A stretch of 7,081 bases of DNA, from NCBI GenBank assembly GCA_013203855.1, contig JABMPG010000425.1, positions 1 to 7,081 of the forward strand, given 5' to 3'. The stretch comes from a bacterium. GTDB taxonomy: Bacteria; Sumerlaeota; Sumerlaeia; UBA8349. Shown here piece by piece: positions 6,428 to 7,081 of this stretch; within the stretch, counting starts at the first letter, position 1; each line of letters opens with the position of its first letter. Under the pieces are notes generated by a model. It worked only from the letters and a program-made list of their open reading frames with translations, was not told the DNA's origin and made no database searches. The translations under genes and the position numbers were made by a program.

Positions 6428-7081
6428 ATGAACAAGACGGCACACATGTTTTGGATTTCCGGGATTCTGTTCTTGACGGTCCTCTTGTCTGCCTGCTCGA
6501 CGTTCACACACGGAAGAGGTCCCAGGCCTTTCGTGACCAAAGTGAACCTGAGCGATTATCGCCTGGTGTGGTCGGATGGGTTCAATGGCAACGCGGTCAA
6601 TACCGACGAGTGGCACTACCGGACGGACAACAGTTGGGGTAGCACCCAGTTGCCGGCCAACGTGTCCGAGGCCGATGGCCTGCTTCGAATCGACCTGCGG
6701 AAACAAGACGCAGGCGGCAAACATTACACGGGCGGGGGCATCATCACCAAGAGACATTTCGAATTCGGGTACTACGAGACGCGCATGAGAATGCCCGCAA
6801 GTCCGGGATGGCACACGTCCTTCTGGATGGCCGGCTTCGACAACATGAAGTCCCCCACCGGCGCTTCGGGCGGATTGCAGGAGCTCGACTGCTGCGAGCA
6901 GGACTCGTTCGAGCAGAGCAGCTACACCCACAACATCCACATGCGGAAACCGGCCTACCTCACGGGCTGGACCAGGATTCGGACGCCGAACCTGACCCAG
7001 GGCTTCCACGTGTGGGGATGCGAGTTCACCCCTCGGCACGTGCGCTATTTCTTCGATGGCCAGATGGTCGGAGTCTATGAC
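6428..7081 (+). CDS. GH16 glycoside hydrolase, lipoprotein (partial, cut by right edge)
   Basis: The frame opens at ATG 6428, preceded by GGGAGG (6416-6421) with a 6-base spacer, and continues for 218 codons to the window end. Residues 1-22 are a lipoprotein signal (Lys3, hydrophobic core, lipobox LSAC), so Cys23 should be lipidated and the enzyme anchored to a membrane. The GH16 domain begins at about residue 44 with YRLVWSDGFNG, followed by YTGGGIITKR, FGYYETRMRMP and GWHTSFW (127-133). The catalytic motif ELDCCE gives E152 as nucleophile, D154, and E157 as acid/base, again the ExDxxE type. FHVWGCEFTPRHVRYFFDG (193-211) is typical of the C-terminal half of the domain, and the last strands are missing. 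It should cut internal beta-linkages, plausibly in a galactan. It is a clear homologue of the GH16 domain at the other end of the window but lacks the LamG-like module. Confidence 0.92.
   Translation, partial: MNKTAHMFWISGILFLTVLLSACSTFTHGRGPRPFVTKVNLSDYRLVWSDGFNGNAVNTDEWHYRTDNSWGSTQLPANVSEADGLLRIDLRKQDAGGKHYTGGGIITKRHFEFGYYETRMRMPASPGWHTSFWMAGFDNMKSPTGASGGLQELDCCEQDSFEQSSYTHNIHMRKPAYLTGWTRIRTPNLTQGFHVWGCEFTPRHVRYFFDGQMVGVYD

Noticed and set aside
6209..7039. Minus-strand open frame of 276 codons across the divergent region
   Set aside because: It overlaps the GH16 lipoprotein gene, which has a lipobox, Shine-Dalgarno and catalytic motif. The minus-strand protein is Arg/Pro-rich with no recognisable domain.

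Overview
The window is a carbohydrate-degradation locus of about 7 kb. It holds four genes for exported proteins and no RNA gene, mobile element or CRISPR array that I can see. Coding density is moderate, GC is fairly high outside one gene, and all four products carry export signals. The mix of enzymes (two GH16-type enzymes, one fused to a LamG-like module, a GH95 enzyme and a right-handed beta-helix protein) suggests the Planctomycetota/Verrucomicrobiota/Lentisphaerota group. That placement is an inference from gene content and protein style. No marker gene is present.

Layout, left to right. (1) Positions 1-1552, minus strand: an exported two-domain protein, with an N-terminal concanavalin-A/LamG-like module and a C-terminal GH16 catalytic domain. 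It runs off the left edge, but the GH16 domain itself is essentially complete. (2) 1692-3443, minus: an exported right-handed parallel beta-helix protein that resembles GH110 alpha-galactosidases but lacks one residue of the usual Asp pair. It is visibly lower in GC than its neighbours. (3) 3541-6045, minus: an exported GH95-family enzyme (alpha-L-fucosidase or alpha-L-galactosidase type) with changes at positions aligned to known catalytic residues. (4) 6046-6427: a 382-base divergent intergenic region with candidate promoters facing both ways. (5) 6428-7081, plus: a GH16 lipoprotein cut off by the right edge after 218 codons.

The three minus-strand genes are co-directional with gaps of 97 and 139 bases, in transcription order GH95, beta-helix, GH16. 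They could be one operon, although the beta-helix gene has a promoter-like sequence of its own. The two GH16 genes at the outer ends are homologous and share the active-site signature ELD[F/C]CEQDS and the stretch GWHTSFW. One looks freely secreted and the other looks anchored as a lipoprotein.

Together the genes suggest stepwise attack on a branched galactose-rich glycan. The GH16 enzymes would cut a beta-linked galactan-type backbone, while the GH95 enzyme and the beta-helix protein remove alpha-linked L-fucose or galactose side residues. Agar/porphyran/carrageenan-like algal galactans and mucin-type host glycans both fit. The window has no transporter, sulfatase or regulator gene to decide between them.
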